64,000 nucleotides of DNA from Clostridium beijerinckii (GTDB lineage: Bacteria > Bacillota > Clostridia > Clostridiales > Clostridiaceae): contig NZ_CP073653.1 in assembly GCF_018223745.1 (NCBI RefSeq), positions 4,576,001 to 4,640,000 on the forward strand. Direction: 5' to 3'. The notes under the pieces are model-generated. The model saw nothing but the letters and a program-made list of their open reading frames with translations. It made no database searches and was not told the origin of the DNA. How positions within the stretch are numbered: position 1 is the stretch's first letter; every line of letters starts with the position of its first letter. The translations under genes were made by a program, and so were the position numbers. Positions 37,841-47,749 of the stretch are shown one piece after another.

Positions 37841-38248
37841 TCAATTATTGTTCTTAATATGTTTTTTTGTTTTTTCTATTTCTGCTTCTCTTAATTTTCT
37901 ATCATTTATATCAATTATAATACCAGCTACGGCTTTAGGCTCTCCATCATTATCTAGTATGGGAAATATAAAACACTCAACACAGTTGTCATTTACTATA
38001 CCTTCTACAACATAAGTCTTCCTTTTCCTTAGGCACTCATTTATTTGCTCATCATATATTTTTGCTTTCTCTAAAGGAAAAGCCTCTTTATTTGTCTTGC
38101 CTTTAACATCTTCCAGTTTTATATTATACATATCTTCATAATACCTATTAAAGAATATTATTGTCGTATCAATTCCTTCAATCCAAACCGGCCAAGGTAT
38201 ATTACTTAAAAATGATTTATATATTTCCCCTAGATACTTTTCTTCCAT
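37841..38248 (-). CDS. PAS-domain protein (5' part of the frameshifted gene)
   Basis: 135 residues: one PAS domain (PWPVWIEGIDTTIIFFNRYY, AVAGIIIDINDRKLREAEIE) and a short tail KKHIKNNN before a stop. Seven A residues at 37862-37868 precede the stop. Removing one A gives EKTKNILRTIIDAVPESI, which flows straight into the second PAS domain of the downstream ORF. The whole gene would then be PAS-PAS-GGDEF-HD-GYP, about 595 residues, spanning 36466-38248. The ATG has AAGGGG about 12 bases upstream. Confidence 0.8.
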   Translation of the reverse strand: MEEKYLGEIYKSFLSNIPWPVWIEGIDTTIIFFNRYYEDMYNIKLEDVKGKTNKEAFPLEKAKIYDEQINECLRKRKTYVVEGIVNDNCVECFIFPILDNDGEPKAVAGIIIDINDRKLREAEIEKTKKHIKNNN

Positions 38249-38397
38249 CGCTTCGGTATTCCCCTTTTATGCTAAGTTTATTATAATTTGATTTTACTAT
38301 CTCTTAACATAATTGTCTACCGAAGCAATTATTTTCAAATATTAATATCACACTTATTATTTGCTAGTTTCACCAATACATATTACTGCATTTATTT

Positions 38398-40425
38398 CTA
38401 TCTATATTCATTTCCAACTATGTTTTTATAAGCCACATATGTTGCATACAGATATCCACCATAAACAATAAGCATCATTAATGCTGTCATTAAAATCGGT
38501 TGTATTTTATTGCTAGAGCCCAATACCATCAAGTATTTATTTACTACAGTAATTCCAACATATGAATGAACTATTGAAAGAGCTAGAGGTAATATAAAAA
38601 ATACAGCAACTTGTTTGAATATACTTTTATTAATCATGCTCTTTGTTGCTCCAATCTTTCTTAAAGATCTATACCTTCCTATAGAGTCATTGCACTGAGA
38701 TAATTGTTGAAGCGCAAGTACCGCTGCACTTGACAATAGAAATACAATGCCCATATATACTGCTACAAATAATATTATTGCAGATAATCCTCTACTATCG
38801 TCATATGCCATTTCTCTTGTCCCACCATAGAGACTAAAGTTTAAATTTTTATATTCATTTTCATTAAACTTAAAATTATTAAATATAGCAGTTAATTCTT
38901 TCTTGGCATTTTCCTTATTATCACCTATAAAATTTAGATTTAAGACCTCATCATATTTATCTATTCCATTTACTAAATCATCTGGTACTACCAAGGTAAA
39001 CATAGTATCACTTGAAGGTGATGTTAATATCGCTCCAGTTTCAATTTTTTTATCTTTTATTTTAAATTCCTTATTATCTATCTGTAGTGAATTCTCATTT
39101 TTAATAAAGCTTTCTAGTAATCCTTTTAAGGGCTCATAATTAGAACACACTAATATCTCGTTATCTTTTAAATCTATACTAGATTCACCCTTCAATTTTC
39201 TTAATTTATTGTATTCTGAAATTTTAATCATATCTGTGGTATCGAATACTTTAAAATTTAACATTTCCTTTTGTTCGCTAGATAGTGCATATTTACCCAA
39301 TACATCTCTAGAACTCATATTATGCTTATATTGCCTAAGTACAACATAGTCAGCATTATCATCAACATTATAATTTAGCTGTCCTAATGCATCTAAAACC
39401 GAAATCTTGCTACCATTATTCTTATCAAATACATGTACTGATGCATCAAACGGAGTTTGGTTTTTTAATGAGCTTTCTGAAGCATTTTTTACACCTAGTC
39501 CAGTTGACAAAGTTCCAATAGTAACAAATAACATTAAACAAATTATTGTCATAGAGATAAAATTAGTATTAAATTTGCTCGAAATTTGTTTTACACTAAA
39601 AACATTTAGACCATTTAGATATAAATTCTTATTTTTCCTAAGTGCAGAGAATGTAACCGATGCGATCCCATAAAAGAAAAATGCTGTTCCAACAATTCCT
39701 AATGCTATTGATAATTTAAATCTGCTATCATCAAAATTCAATCCTGCTAAATTAACAAGATAATAAGCATAACCTAAAATAGTAAGTGCAGCTATTAATA
39801 TAAATAGAGCTATATATGGATTTTTAATATTGATCTTTTCATTTTTTCTATCTCCATGTAACAAATCAATTAATTTATATTTTGAAACTATAATCACATT
39901 AAATATCATAACTAATAAGTATATTAACCCAAAATATAATATAGTCTTAAGTATGGCACTTATTGAAATTGAAAAACTATATTGGGTCATTTGTACCGCA
40001 AAAAGCTTAGCTGTAAATATAGAAAGAACTTGTGCAAACAACATTCCAAGTAAAAGTCCTGCTGCCAAAGATATTATGCCTATATATAAAGTCTCAAAAA
40101 GCAATATCCGTGACATTTTTCTTTTTCCCATTCCTAAAATCATGTATACCCCAAATTCTTTTTTTCTTTTACTAATCAAAAATTTTGTGGCATATATTAT
40201 TAAACCACCTAATATAACAGAAACTCCAATGGATATATAAGAAATAAGCTGCGCCATTATCTTAACATATTCCGTTTGTCCAGAATTCATATCTGCCATT
40301 ACTGACTGAGAATCGATTGAATTAAAACTATAGAATATGCATACTGCAAAAGTTAAAGTTAAAAAATAAATAGTATAATCTTTAAAGCTCTTTTTTACGT
40401 TATTAAAAGCAATTCTAGAATACAT
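38398..40425 (-). CDS. BceB/VraG-like ABC transporter permease
   Basis: 675 residues from the ATG at 40425, which has GGAGGTGAT upstream. Ten hydrophobic segments are arranged 1 + 3 + 2 + 1 + 3, with a large extracytoplasmic loop between helices 7 and 8 (about residues 300-520), the hallmark of Bce-type (FtsX-fold) permeases. This loop senses antimicrobial peptides such as bacitracin or lantibiotics. Its start overlaps the ATPase gene by 11 bases. Together with the kinase-regulator pair encoded upstream it forms a detoxification module. Confidence 0.9.
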   Translation of the reverse strand: MYSRIAFNNVKKSFKDYTIYFLTLTFAVCIFYSFNSIDSQSVMADMNSGQTEYVKIMAQLISYISIGVSVILGGLIIYATKFLISKRKKEFGVYMILGMGKRKMSRILLFETLYIGIISLAAGLLLGMLFAQVLSIFTAKLFAVQMTQYSFSISISAILKTILYFGLIYLLVMIFNVIIVSKYKLIDLLHGDRKNEKINIKNPYIALFILIAALTILGYAYYLVNLAGLNFDDSRFKLSIALGIVGTAFFFYGIASVTFSALRKNKNLYLNGLNVFSVKQISSKFNTNFISMTIICLMLFVTIGTLSTGLGVKNASESSLKNQTPFDASVHVFDKNNGSKISVLDALGQLNYNVDDNADYVVLRQYKHNMSSRDVLGKYALSSEQKEMLNFKVFDTTDMIKISEYNKLRKLKGESSIDLKDNEILVCSNYEPLKGLLESFIKNENSLQIDNKEFKIKDKKIETGAILTSPSSDTMFTLVVPDDLVNGIDKYDEVLNLNFIGDNKENAKKELTAIFNNFKFNENEYKNLNFSLYGGTREMAYDDSRGLSAIILFVAVYMGIVFLLSSAAVLALQQLSQCNDSIGRYRSLRKIGATKSMINKSIFKQVAVFFILPLALSIVHSYVGITVVNKYLMVLGSSNKIQPILMTALMMLIVYGGYLYATYVAYKNIVGNEYR

Positions 40426-41182
40426 CTTTTGAATCACCTCCAAGTAGTGTAACAATATCTATTATCTTGTTAAAGAAATCTTTTCTTGAATCCTCGCCTC
40501 TTACCAATTCATTAAATATATTTCCATCCTTTATGAATAATATCCTATGTGCATAACTTGCCGTAAACGCATCATGTGTAACCATCAAAATTGTTGCTTC
40601 TAATTCTTTATTTAATGTTTCAATAGAATTTAAAAGTAATTTAGCTGACTTAGAATCCAAAGCCCCTGTAGGTTCATCTGCCAAAATAAGTTTTGGATTA
40701 TTAACTATTGCCCTTGCTGATGCTACTCTCTGCTTTTGGCCTCCAGACATTTGATAAGGATATTTATCTAATACTTCGAGTATTCCCAAGCTTTTAGCTG
40801 AATTCCTTACTAATTCATCGACTTCCCTACCTTTCTTTCCTGCAATAGTCAATGCTAATGCAATATTTTCATAGGCTGTTAATGTATCTAGTAAATTAAA
40901 ATCCTGAAAAATAAATCCTAATTTATCTCTTCTGAATCTTTCAAGTTTCTTACTTTTAAGCCTTGTAATATCTTCTCCATCAATCATAATTGATCCGGTA
41001 GTCACTTTATCTATTGTAGATATACAATTCAAAAGCGTAGTCTTCCCACTACCTGAAGGCCCCATTATACCAACAAATTCACCTTTTTCTACTCTGAAAC
41101 TTATATTATCAAGTGCCTTTGTGACATTATCTTTATTTCCATAATATTTTTCTACATTTTGAATGTTTAAAATGTTCTCCAT
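40415..41182 (-). CDS. BceA-like ABC transporter ATP-binding protein
   Basis: 255 residues from the ATG at 41182 (AGGAGGAAG upstream; earlier in-frame starts lack one). Walker A GPSGSGKTT, Q-loop FIFQDFNLLD, signature MSGGQKQRV and Walker B LILADEPTGALD are all intact. It belongs to the MacB/LolD-like ATPases that pair with Bce-type permeases. The permease gene overlaps its 3' end. A candidate BceR binding site lies about 125 bases upstream. Confidence 0.92.
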   Translation of the reverse strand: MENILNIQNVEKYYGNKDNVTKALDNISFRVEKGEFVGIMGPSGSGKTTLLNCISTIDKVTTGSIMIDGEDITRLKSKKLERFRRDKLGFIFQDFNLLDTLTAYENIALALTIAGKKGREVDELVRNSAKSLGILEVLDKYPYQMSGGQKQRVASARAIVNNPKLILADEPTGALDSKSAKLLLNSIETLNKELEATILMVTHDAFTASYAHRILFIKDGNIFNELVRGEDSRKDFFNKIIDIVTLLGGDSKDVF

Positions 41183-41304
41183 AATCTTCCTCCTATTTTT
41201 ATAGCAACTTTTATAATCGCTATTCATTTCAAATTTATTTAACCTCATGACTACATTTTAAATCTTTTGATATTTTTCTCATATTGAAATATCTTTCAGT
41301 CAGC

Positions 41305-41325
41305 TTACATTTTCGTAAGATGTAA
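41305..41325. promoter_or_regulatory. candidate BceR-type response-regulator operator
   Basis: Perfect inverted repeat TTACAT-N9-ATGTAA upstream of the BceA-like gene. Bce-type regulators bind TNACA-N4-TGTAA-like dyads, so position and half-sites fit autoregulated induction by peptide antibiotics. The spacing is longer than the canonical four bases. Confidence 0.5.
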
Positions 41326-41524
41326 ATAACAATTTGAAATATTAATTGAATTTAATTAAAAACTGCAAATAATGAATATCATTTATAAAACATTTTTATT
41401 TCCAATATTAAAAAATAGCCTAGGAACCAATCTCCTAGACTTTCTGTCTTATACAATTTAGAAATACATAAAATTCTGCTAAGCCTATATTAGGCATAAT
41501 CAAAAAATAATAATTCCATCCGCC
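41326..41524. other. intergenic DNA with terminator of the sensor kinase gene
   Basis: Hairpin CTAGGA/TCCTAG (41420-41438) followed on the minus strand by GCTATTTTTTAA ends the regulator-kinase transcript before the ABC genes. The ABC genes therefore need their own promoter. Confidence 0.65.
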
Positions 41525-42538
41525 TTACTTAAAACTCATGAATCCTCCAATAGGGAATATTATGTTAACTTTAGTTCCTTTGCCAGCTATTGAATCTAGA
41601 GTTATCCCAAGTCCAAGCTTTTCACATAGCTTTCTACATAAATACAATCCTATTCCTGTGGACTTCCCATATACTCTTCCATTTTCCCCTGTAAAACCTT
41701 TATCAAAGACTCTATTTAAATCATTTTTCGAAATACCTATACCATTATCTTCAATATTTAATATTATATTCTCTTTACCTTTACTTGTGTAAATTTTCAC
41801 TTCTCCATTTTTATCTTTACTATATTTTATTGAATTAATAATAATCTGATTTATAATAAACTTTACCCACTTTGGATCCGTAACCACTGTCCCATAAATA
41901 TTATCAATACTTACTGAAATTTTTTTGCTAATAAAATCACGCCTGTTATTTCTAATAACCTCCTGAATTATGTTCTTTATTTCAAATTCTTTAACAATAT
42001 AATCATTCTTAACATCTGTACTTCTCGAGTAATAAAGAGCCTGATTTATATATTCTTCAATTTTCTTAAGTTCATATTCCAATGATTTCTTTTCATTAAT
42101 ATTGCTGTTTTCTACAATTAATTTTGCAGATGATATTGGTGTTTTTACCTCATGAACCCAAGTTTCTATGTACTCTCTATACTCCTTTTGAAGATTTTTA
42201 TAGAAGTTAACATGCTCATGCATATCCCTATTACTATCGCTTAACACTTCATAAATAACTTTTCCTTCATAATAATTTGGACTTTTTATTACCTCAGGTA
42301 ATAAATACTTTTTATCTAATTTGCCACTAACTCCCACAATATCATCATAGAATTTTTTTTTCATTATAAACTCAATGATTATATAGATTGATAGTGGTAA
42401 AAACCAAATAATAAAAACTACAAATAGTATTACAACTGGTGCTTTAGCTATGCTCATTATAGCCGCAAATAAAGAGTATATTATTAGATTAATTATTATG
42501 TATGGCAACTTTGAAATAGAATATTCCTTTATATTCAT
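41525..42538 (-). CDS. BceS-like intramembrane-sensing histidine kinase
   Basis: 337 residues. Two transmembrane helices (about residues 13-34 and 35-60) are separated by only a few residues, so there is no sensor domain of its own; such kinases read out the transporter's flux. The DHp helix has HEVKTPISSAKL with the phospho-His, followed by an HATPase domain (NQIIINSIKYS, DNGIGISKNDLNRVF, STGIGLYLCRKL). The start overlaps the response regulator stop by four bases. It is encoded directly with the BceA/BceB-like transporter. Confidence 0.9.
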   Translation of the reverse strand: MNIKEYSISKLPYIIINLIIYSLFAAIMSIAKAPVVILFVVFIIWFLPLSIYIIIEFIMKKKFYDDIVGVSGKLDKKYLLPEVIKSPNYYEGKVIYEVLSDSNRDMHEHVNFYKNLQKEYREYIETWVHEVKTPISSAKLIVENSNINEKKSLEYELKKIEEYINQALYYSRSTDVKNDYIVKEFEIKNIIQEVIRNNRRDFISKKISVSIDNIYGTVVTDPKWVKFIINQIIINSIKYSKDKNGEVKIYTSKGKENIILNIEDNGIGISKNDLNRVFDKGFTGENGRVYGKSTGIGLYLCRKLCEKLGLGITLDSIAGKGTKVNIIFPIGGFMSFK

Positions 42539-43206
42539 AGTAATATATAACCAATTCCTCTCTTAGTCTCTATTCCATCTTTAAATCCAATTTCCTGAAG
42601 TTTTTTTCTTAACCTAGTAACATTCACTGACAAAGTATTATCGTCAATATAAAGGTCTGAATTCCATAAATAATCCATTAAATCTTCTCTGCTAACTATA
42701 CACTCTTTATTTTTCATAAGACAAAGCAGTATCCTAAATTCATTTTTAGTAAGATCAATCTTTTCATCTCCAAATATCACGCTTCCATTAGAAACATTTA
42801 GCTTTAAACCATTGTGTTCAACTATCTCAGAAATCGAATTGTTCCCTAGAGTTCTTCTTAATACAGCCGTTATTCTTGCAAGAAGTATTTGCGTATTATA
42901 TGGCTTTGTTATAAAATCATCCGCTCCAAGATTCATACTCATAATCTCATCCATCTCACTATCTCTGCTAGTTACTATTATTATAGGTATATTCTTTTCT
43001 TTCCTTATTTCCTTACAGATATAATAGCCATCATAATATGGAAGATTTATATCTAACAGAATTAAATCCGGTTCATCCTTTAGTGCTACTTTTACTATAT
43101 TTTCAAAATTAGCTGGTGCATAAGCTTCATAACCATATCTTTTTAAAAACTCTACAAGCTCTTTTTTTATATTCTCATTATCTTCTATTATCATGATTTT
43201 AGGCAT
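42535..43206 (-). CDS. BceR-like OmpR-family response regulator
   Basis: 223 residues from the ATG at 43206, with AAGGAGG upstream; the 35 codons further upstream in frame are not needed. The receiver domain has IIEDNENIKKEL, the phospho-Asp in LILLDINLPYYDG and the conserved Lys in FITKPYN. The C-terminal winged helix (LTKNEFRILLCLMKNKE, DNTLSVNVTRLRKKL) is of the OmpR/PhoB type. It most likely activates the ABC genes through the dyad at 41305-41325. Confidence 0.92.
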   Translation of the reverse strand: MPKIMIIEDNENIKKELVEFLKRYGYEAYAPANFENIVKVALKDEPDLILLDINLPYYDGYYICKEIRKEKNIPIIIVTSRDSEMDEIMSMNLGADDFITKPYNTQILLARITAVLRRTLGNNSISEIVEHNGLKLNVSNGSVIFGDEKIDLTKNEFRILLCLMKNKECIVSREDLMDYLWNSDLYIDDNTLSVNVTRLRKKLQEIGFKDGIETKRGIGYILL

Positions 43207-43573
43207 ATACATCCTCCTTAAAATTATTGCTTCATCGTCAATTAAATATAATCTGTAAAATACCTTTAATTTATTATCAGATCTTATTTTAGTTATTTCT
43301 AATTCTAGCATAAAATTCCTAATAACAAAAATGTATACTAAGCACTAATTTATTTAGCATAGTTTTCATTATTTGCATACAAATAATAGAAGAGAATAAT
43401 TTAAATGACTAATTTAAATTATTCTCTAAAATTATATCTCTATTCATTTTAAGGTTTTGACTCATCAAAAAAATACTTACAAATTTTCTAAAGTTTTAAG
43501 TTCATATCTTCACTATAAATCATAAATCTAGATTTAAAGTTAGACATTTGCAAATCTATTAATTAGGTTATAT
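43207..43573. other. intergenic DNA with a long hairpin
   Basis: A perfect 15-base stem, AGAGAATAATTTAAA and its complement with a seven-base loop (43391-43427), followed on the minus strand by TTCTATTATTTG, probably ends the amino acid transporter operon. Nothing else is recognised. Confidence 0.6.
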
Positions 43574-44206
43574 CTAGTACTCTGTTTTAATTGTTCTAAC
43601 GCAACACGATATTGTAAAATTTATTATGAAATATGTTGCAGCTATAGCTCCAAACAATAAAAATATCTGAGATGATGAAACAAAACTTCCCATAAGAATC
43701 ATACCTTTGCCTGTAAATTCTTCTATACCAACAGCCCATAGAAAAGATGTATCTTTTATTACAGTAATTGATTGTGATAGAACTGTTGGAATGCAGCGCC
43801 TAAAGCTTTGAGGTAGTATTATATATCGTAATGTTTGAAACTTAGTAAAACCTTGAGAATATGCTGCCTCATATTGACCTATACTTACAGAATTCATTCC
43901 TCCTCTAAATATTTCTGCCGTAACCGCCGAAGTAAATAAAGTAAAAGATAAGATTCCTGAATACATCGGTTTTATTGGAACCAAAAATCTAATAGATAAT
44001 ATCCATAGTAAATTAGGTGTATTTCTAAATGTCTCTATATATATTGTTGCAATTCTCCCCACAATTCCCTTAGAGAAATTTCTTGATATGGCAAGAATTA
44101 TTCCAAAAAACATACTCAATACAATTGATATAATGGCTATAATTAGGGTTAATTTCATTCCTTGTAAAAGAAACATCATATTTGCTTGATTAAATACACT
44201 TGACAT
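43574..44206 (-). CDS. polar amino acid ABC transporter permease (second)
   Basis: 210 residues with about five hydrophobic helices. The coupling motif EAAYSQGFTKFQTLRYIILPQ, and FRNTPNLLWI near residue 60, place it in the His/Glu/Gln permease family (HisM/GlnP). It starts two bases after the first permease gene and would form the heterodimeric channel with it. The last gene of the operon. Confidence 0.9.
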   Translation of the reverse strand: MSSVFNQANMMFLLQGMKLTLIIAIISIVLSMFFGIILAISRNFSKGIVGRIATIYIETFRNTPNLLWILSIRFLVPIKPMYSGILSFTLFTSAVTAEIFRGGMNSVSIGQYEAAYSQGFTKFQTLRYIILPQSFRRCIPTVLSQSITVIKDTSFLWAVGIEEFTGKGMILMGSFVSSSQIFLLFGAIAATYFIINFTISCCVRTIKTEY

Positions 44207-44208
44207 TA

Positions 44209-44937
44209 TTATAGCCCTCCCTCTGTTGCAACGGATTGTTCTGTTATAGAATCTTCAATATCAACTAATGCTTTCTTTTTCTCTCTAAGTTCAAGCTTTC
44301 TTGAAATCATTGCTAATGGATAACACATTATAAAATATAATGCTCCAGTTATAACATATGCTGGGCCATAGTACATATTGGCACTTGACCAAGAATCAGC
44401 TGTATACATTAGATCTCCACCTGCAATCATAGCTAATACTGAAGTATTCTTTATTAGATTTACCAGTTGATTCGCAAGTGGTGGTATTATAATCTTTACA
44501 GTTTGAGGTAATATTATATACCTCATAGTTTGAGTATGAGAAAATCCTTGAGATTTTGCAGCCTCAAATTGTCCTTTTGGTATTGATGTTATACCAGTTC
44601 TCACAACTTCTGATATATATGCTCCATGGTATACACCTACTCCAAGTATTCCAATTAAAAACACCGGTAATACCACCTTTATATATGGTAATCCATTAAA
44701 TAGAAAGAATACCTGAATTACAAGAGGTGTATTCTGAATCACCTCTACATATATTCTATTTATTACCTTAAAAATTTTTATTTTGCTTGTAGAAAGTACT
44801 CCAAAAATAATTCCAAGCATTAAGGCAAGTATAAGCCCTAGTATTGATACTTCAAGTGTTGTTAAGAATCCCTCAAGAAATATATTAAAATCTTTAAAAA
44901 GTGCTTCCCACTTAAATATTGCAAAAGGTCCGTTCAT
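44209..44937 (-). CDS. polar amino acid ABC transporter permease (first)
   Basis: 242 residues. VEVIQNTPLVIQVFFLF and the EAAKSQGFSHTQTMRYIILPQ coupling loop mark the HisM/GlnM family. Its ATG shares one base with the stop codon of the binding-protein gene (TAATG), so translation is coupled. It has a charged C-terminal tail not seen in its partner. Confidence 0.9.
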   Translation of the reverse strand: MNGPFAIFKWEALFKDFNIFLEGFLTTLEVSILGLILALMLGIIFGVLSTSKIKIFKVINRIYVEVIQNTPLVIQVFFLFNGLPYIKVVLPVFLIGILGVGVYHGAYISEVVRTGITSIPKGQFEAAKSQGFSHTQTMRYIILPQTVKIIIPPLANQLVNLIKNTSVLAMIAGGDLMYTADSWSSANMYYGPAYVITGALYFIMCYPLAMISRKLELREKKKALVDIEDSITEQSVATEGGL

Positions 44938-45749
44938 TACTTAATATCCCACTTTGCAATTAATTTATCTATTTCACCTGAACTCTTCATGTCATTTATA
45001 ACTTCATTTACTTCCTTCGCAAGTTCAGTATTATCTTTTTTAGTTGCAATACCATATTCTTGAGGATCATATCTATCATTTAATATTACTGTTGAATCAT
45101 CAACATAACCATTCAAAATAGATGCATCAACTGCAAAACAATCTATTCTGCCTGAATCTAATGCTGCCTTAAGTTCAGGATATCCACCAAGCTCAGAAAA
45201 CTTAAGAGTTATTCCTTCCTTTTCTGCTTCTTTTTGAAGCGCAGTTTTAGTTGTAGCACTTTGAGCAACTCCAATAGTCTTTCCATCTAAATCTTTAAGT
45301 GAAGACGCACCAAGGCTTTTCTTAACAAGTAATCCAACTCCATCCTTTATATATGGATCTGAAAAATTATAACTCTTTTTTCTTTCATCCGTTATTGTAA
45401 ATGTAGCAGCAACCATATCTATTTCTCCATTATCAAGAAGTGGTCCTCTTGTTTTAGCTGTAACCCCTTGAAATTCAACTTTACTTTCATCTCCTAATAT
45501 TTTTTTCGCTATTGCTTTTGATAAATCAATTTCTAAACCTTCCATTTCACCTGTCTGTGGATTTTTGTAACCATATTTAGGTACATCAACTTTTACCCCA
45601 ACCTTTAATACGCCTCTATCTTTTATTGCTTGTATTTCTTTTGCTTCCGCAGTATTTCCTCCTGTATTTGTTGGTGTTGATGAGCTACATCCAGCCATCA
45701 TCATACATACACCTAATCCTAACGCTAAAAATAATTTTCTCAATTTCAT
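44937..45749 (-). CDS. amino acid ABC transporter substrate-binding lipoprotein
   Basis: 270 residues. The signal peptide ends in the lipobox MMAGC (Cys21), followed by a Ser/Thr/Asn linker. The mature part is a type 2 periplasmic-binding fold (LKVGVKVDVPKYGYKNPQTG, FTITDERKKSYNFSDPYI, IGVAQSATTKTALQ). The pattern fits glutamate/aspartate or glutamine binders of the PEB1/GlnH group. The neighbouring GlnK/GlnL-like system favours glutamine or glutamate. Confidence 0.9.
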   Translation of the reverse strand: MKLRKLFLALGLGVCMMMAGCSSSTPTNTGGNTAEAKEIQAIKDRGVLKVGVKVDVPKYGYKNPQTGEMEGLEIDLSKAIAKKILGDESKVEFQGVTAKTRGPLLDNGEIDMVAATFTITDERKKSYNFSDPYIKDGVGLLVKKSLGASSLKDLDGKTIGVAQSATTKTALQKEAEKEGITLKFSELGGYPELKAALDSGRIDCFAVDASILNGYVDDSTVILNDRYDPQEYGIATKKDNTELAKEVNEVINDMKSSGEIDKLIAKWDIK

Positions 45750-45833
45750 ATATTTATCCCCCTATTTAAATTTTTTTAAAACTTCGTAGAAGTTTTTCAT
45801 TAATTATGCGTTATGCACCGTGAATTATGTTTC

Positions 45834-46556
45834 TTATCTTATAATTTTATTTAAGAACGCTTTGGCCCTATCATTCTTAGGATTTGAAAAAAATTCTTCC
45901 GGATGAGCCTCTTCAATAATCTGTCCTCCATCCATGAATACAATTCTATCCGCAACTTGCTTTGCAAAACCCATTTCATGAGTTACTACAACCATTGTTA
46001 TATTTTCCTTAGATAATCCTATTAGTACGTCCAATACCTCTTGTATCATTTCAGGATCTAACGCCGATGTTGGTTCGTCAAATAACATTATTTTAGGATG
46101 CATATTAAGTGCTCTTGCTATCGCTACCCTTTGCTGTTGTCCTCCTGATAATTGATTAGGGTAAGCATCGGCCTTTTCCTTTAATCCCACTTTTTCTAAA
46201 TACTTCAATCCAGATTCCTCTGCTTCTTTTTTACTTACCTTTTGAAGTTTTATTGGTGCTAAAGTAAGATTCTCAAGCACTGTCATATGTGGATATAAGT
46301 TAAACTGTTGAAAAACCATTGCAGTAGATTGTCTAACTTTAGCTAAATCTTTTTTCAGACTTAAATCATATTCGTCTATGACTACTTTCCCAGATGTCGG
46401 CTCCTCAAGATAATTCATGCATCTAATCAAAGTAGATTTTCCTGATCCACTCGGCCCTATTACGACCAATTTTTCACCTTCATTTATATTTAAATTCACA
46501 TTTTTCAAAACATGAGTATCTCCAAAGTTCTTGACTATATTCTCTAATTTAATCAT
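45834..46556 (-). CDS. glnQ: polar amino acid ABC transporter ATP-binding protein
   Basis: 240 residues, the standard GlnQ/HisP size. Walker [11 protein letters not shown]-loop [14 protein letters not shown], signature LSGGQQQRV, Walker [15 protein letters not shown] and the H-loop VTHEMGFA are all present. It is the first gene of the four-gene transporter operon, with a GGGGGAG ribosome-binding site. The symbol is by family resemblance and the true substrate is not proven. Confidence 0.9.
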   Translation of the reverse strand: MIKLENIVKNFGDTHVLKNVNLNINEGEKLVVIGPSGSGKSTLIRCMNYLEEPTSGKVVIDEYDLSLKKDLAKVRQSTAMVFQQFNLYPHMTVLENLTLAPIKLQKVSKKEAEESGLKYLEKVGLKEKADAYPNQLSGGQQQRVAIARALNMHPKIMLFDEPTSALDPEMIQEVLDVLIGLSKENITMVVVTHEMGFAKQVADRIVFMDGGQIIEEAHPEEFFSNPKNDRAKAFLNKIIR

Positions 46557-46692
46557 TTATTCTCCCCCTATTTTGGCACAATATTAACTCAATAGAAATC
46601 AATCAACTTTTGCTTTATTAATTTTTTTCGATGATTATGTTTATCTAATATTTATATTTCAATAGTAATTTCGACTCTGTAAATTTTAAAAT

Positions 46693-46727
46693 ACAAAAAG
46701 GAGCCCTGGCATATATACCAAAGCTCC
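46693..46727 (-). terminator. terminator of the two-component operon
   Basis: Stem GGAGC/GCTCC with an inner TGG/CCA pairing and an AT-rich loop, followed on the minus strand by TTTTTGTATTTT. Confidence 0.8.
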
Positions 46728-46831
46728 ATTGCTTTTTTAAATCTTTATTAAATTATATATTTTTCCATTTCACTAGTCAATGAATTTTAACATACTGTGT
46801 TTTCTGTAGTTTTCTGTAGTTTATATATGTG

Positions 46832-47722
46832 TTAACCTAGAATTTTTATTAATATACCCTCAATAAATTTTTTTGTATTTATTTTTCCTTGACTGTATAT
46901 TGGATTTTTTAAATGCTTGATTTCCTGTTTAACCTGCTTTATCTCAAAAAGTGATGCTGAATATTCTCTATATATGCTATTATCGCTATCTTCACTTCCC
47001 AAACTAGCTATTGAATCCATAGCCTTCATAATAGTTCTTCTTATACGTTGCTCCATAGATCTGCAATTAATAGCTGCTAATGAATCTCCATATAGAACTC
47101 GTGCCACATCCATATAAATCTCTTTTAGCTGATAAGGTTTAGATGGATTCATTTTCTTTTTATTAATGATATTCAGTATTACGAGTTTTAATTCTTCTAT
47201 TCCTGCGGTGCCAATAATGTTAATATCAGAAAATATGCGCAATAGCTTTTCTTCCTGAGAATAAATTTCCGCTTCATTCTCAACTTTTTTATCTTTCTCA
47301 ATATTGCCCTCAAAAACTACACTTTTAATCATTGATATAGATTTTTCTAATTCAATCTGTTTTTTAGCATTATTAATAATGCTAATTGTTTCAATCATAT
47401 TAATTGGCTTGTTAATATAGAAAAGTATTCCGCTTTTGTAAGCATTTGAAATCATTTTTCCTTCTTCAACCTGGGATAACATTATGATCTTACCAGTATA
47501 TCCACTGTTAAATGTCCTTTTCACAATTTCAATTCCATCTACTTCTGGTAGTAGCAAATCAATTAATACGATATCAGGTTTTAATTTCATTATTTGATCT
47601 TTGGCATCTTTTCCTGTCGTTAAAATGGATAATACTTTTCCAAAGTTATTTTTTTTAATTGCTTGCTCTAATATTTTACATACTGCCATATCATCATCAA
47701 TAATAACAAACGTTGTTTCCAT
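46832..47722 (-). CDS. GlnL/YcbB-like response regulator
   Basis: 296 residues. The receiver domain has VIIDDDMAVCKIL, phospho-Asp55 in VLIDLLLPEVDG and Lys in FYINKPINM. The C-terminal half is not a common DNA-binding domain; its YQLKEIYMDVARVLYGDSL and SMEQRIRRTIMKAM segments match the YcbB domain of Bacillus GlnL, which activates glutamine-uptake genes. The gene follows the kinase gene by 27 bases. The amino acid ABC operon directly downstream is the likely target. Confidence 0.82.
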   Translation of the reverse strand: METTFVIIDDDMAVCKILEQAIKKNNFGKVLSILTTGKDAKDQIMKLKPDIVLIDLLLPEVDGIEIVKRTFNSGYTGKIIMLSQVEEGKMISNAYKSGILFYINKPINMIETISIINNAKKQIELEKSISMIKSVVFEGNIEKDKKVENEAEIYSQEEKLLRIFSDINIIGTAGIEELKLVILNIINKKKMNPSKPYQLKEIYMDVARVLYGDSLAAINCRSMEQRIRRTIMKAMDSIASLGSEDSDNSIYREYSASLFEIKQVKQEIKHLKNPIYSQGKINTKKFIEGILIKILG

Positions 47723-47749
47723 AAATAGCCCCCTTATTATGAAAATAAT

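Noticed and set aside
45781-45833. AATTATGCGTTATGCACCGTGAATTATG segment resembling the dispersed repeat
   Set aside because: It shares only the AATTATG/GTGAATTATG words and lacks the ordered blocks and ends of the family.
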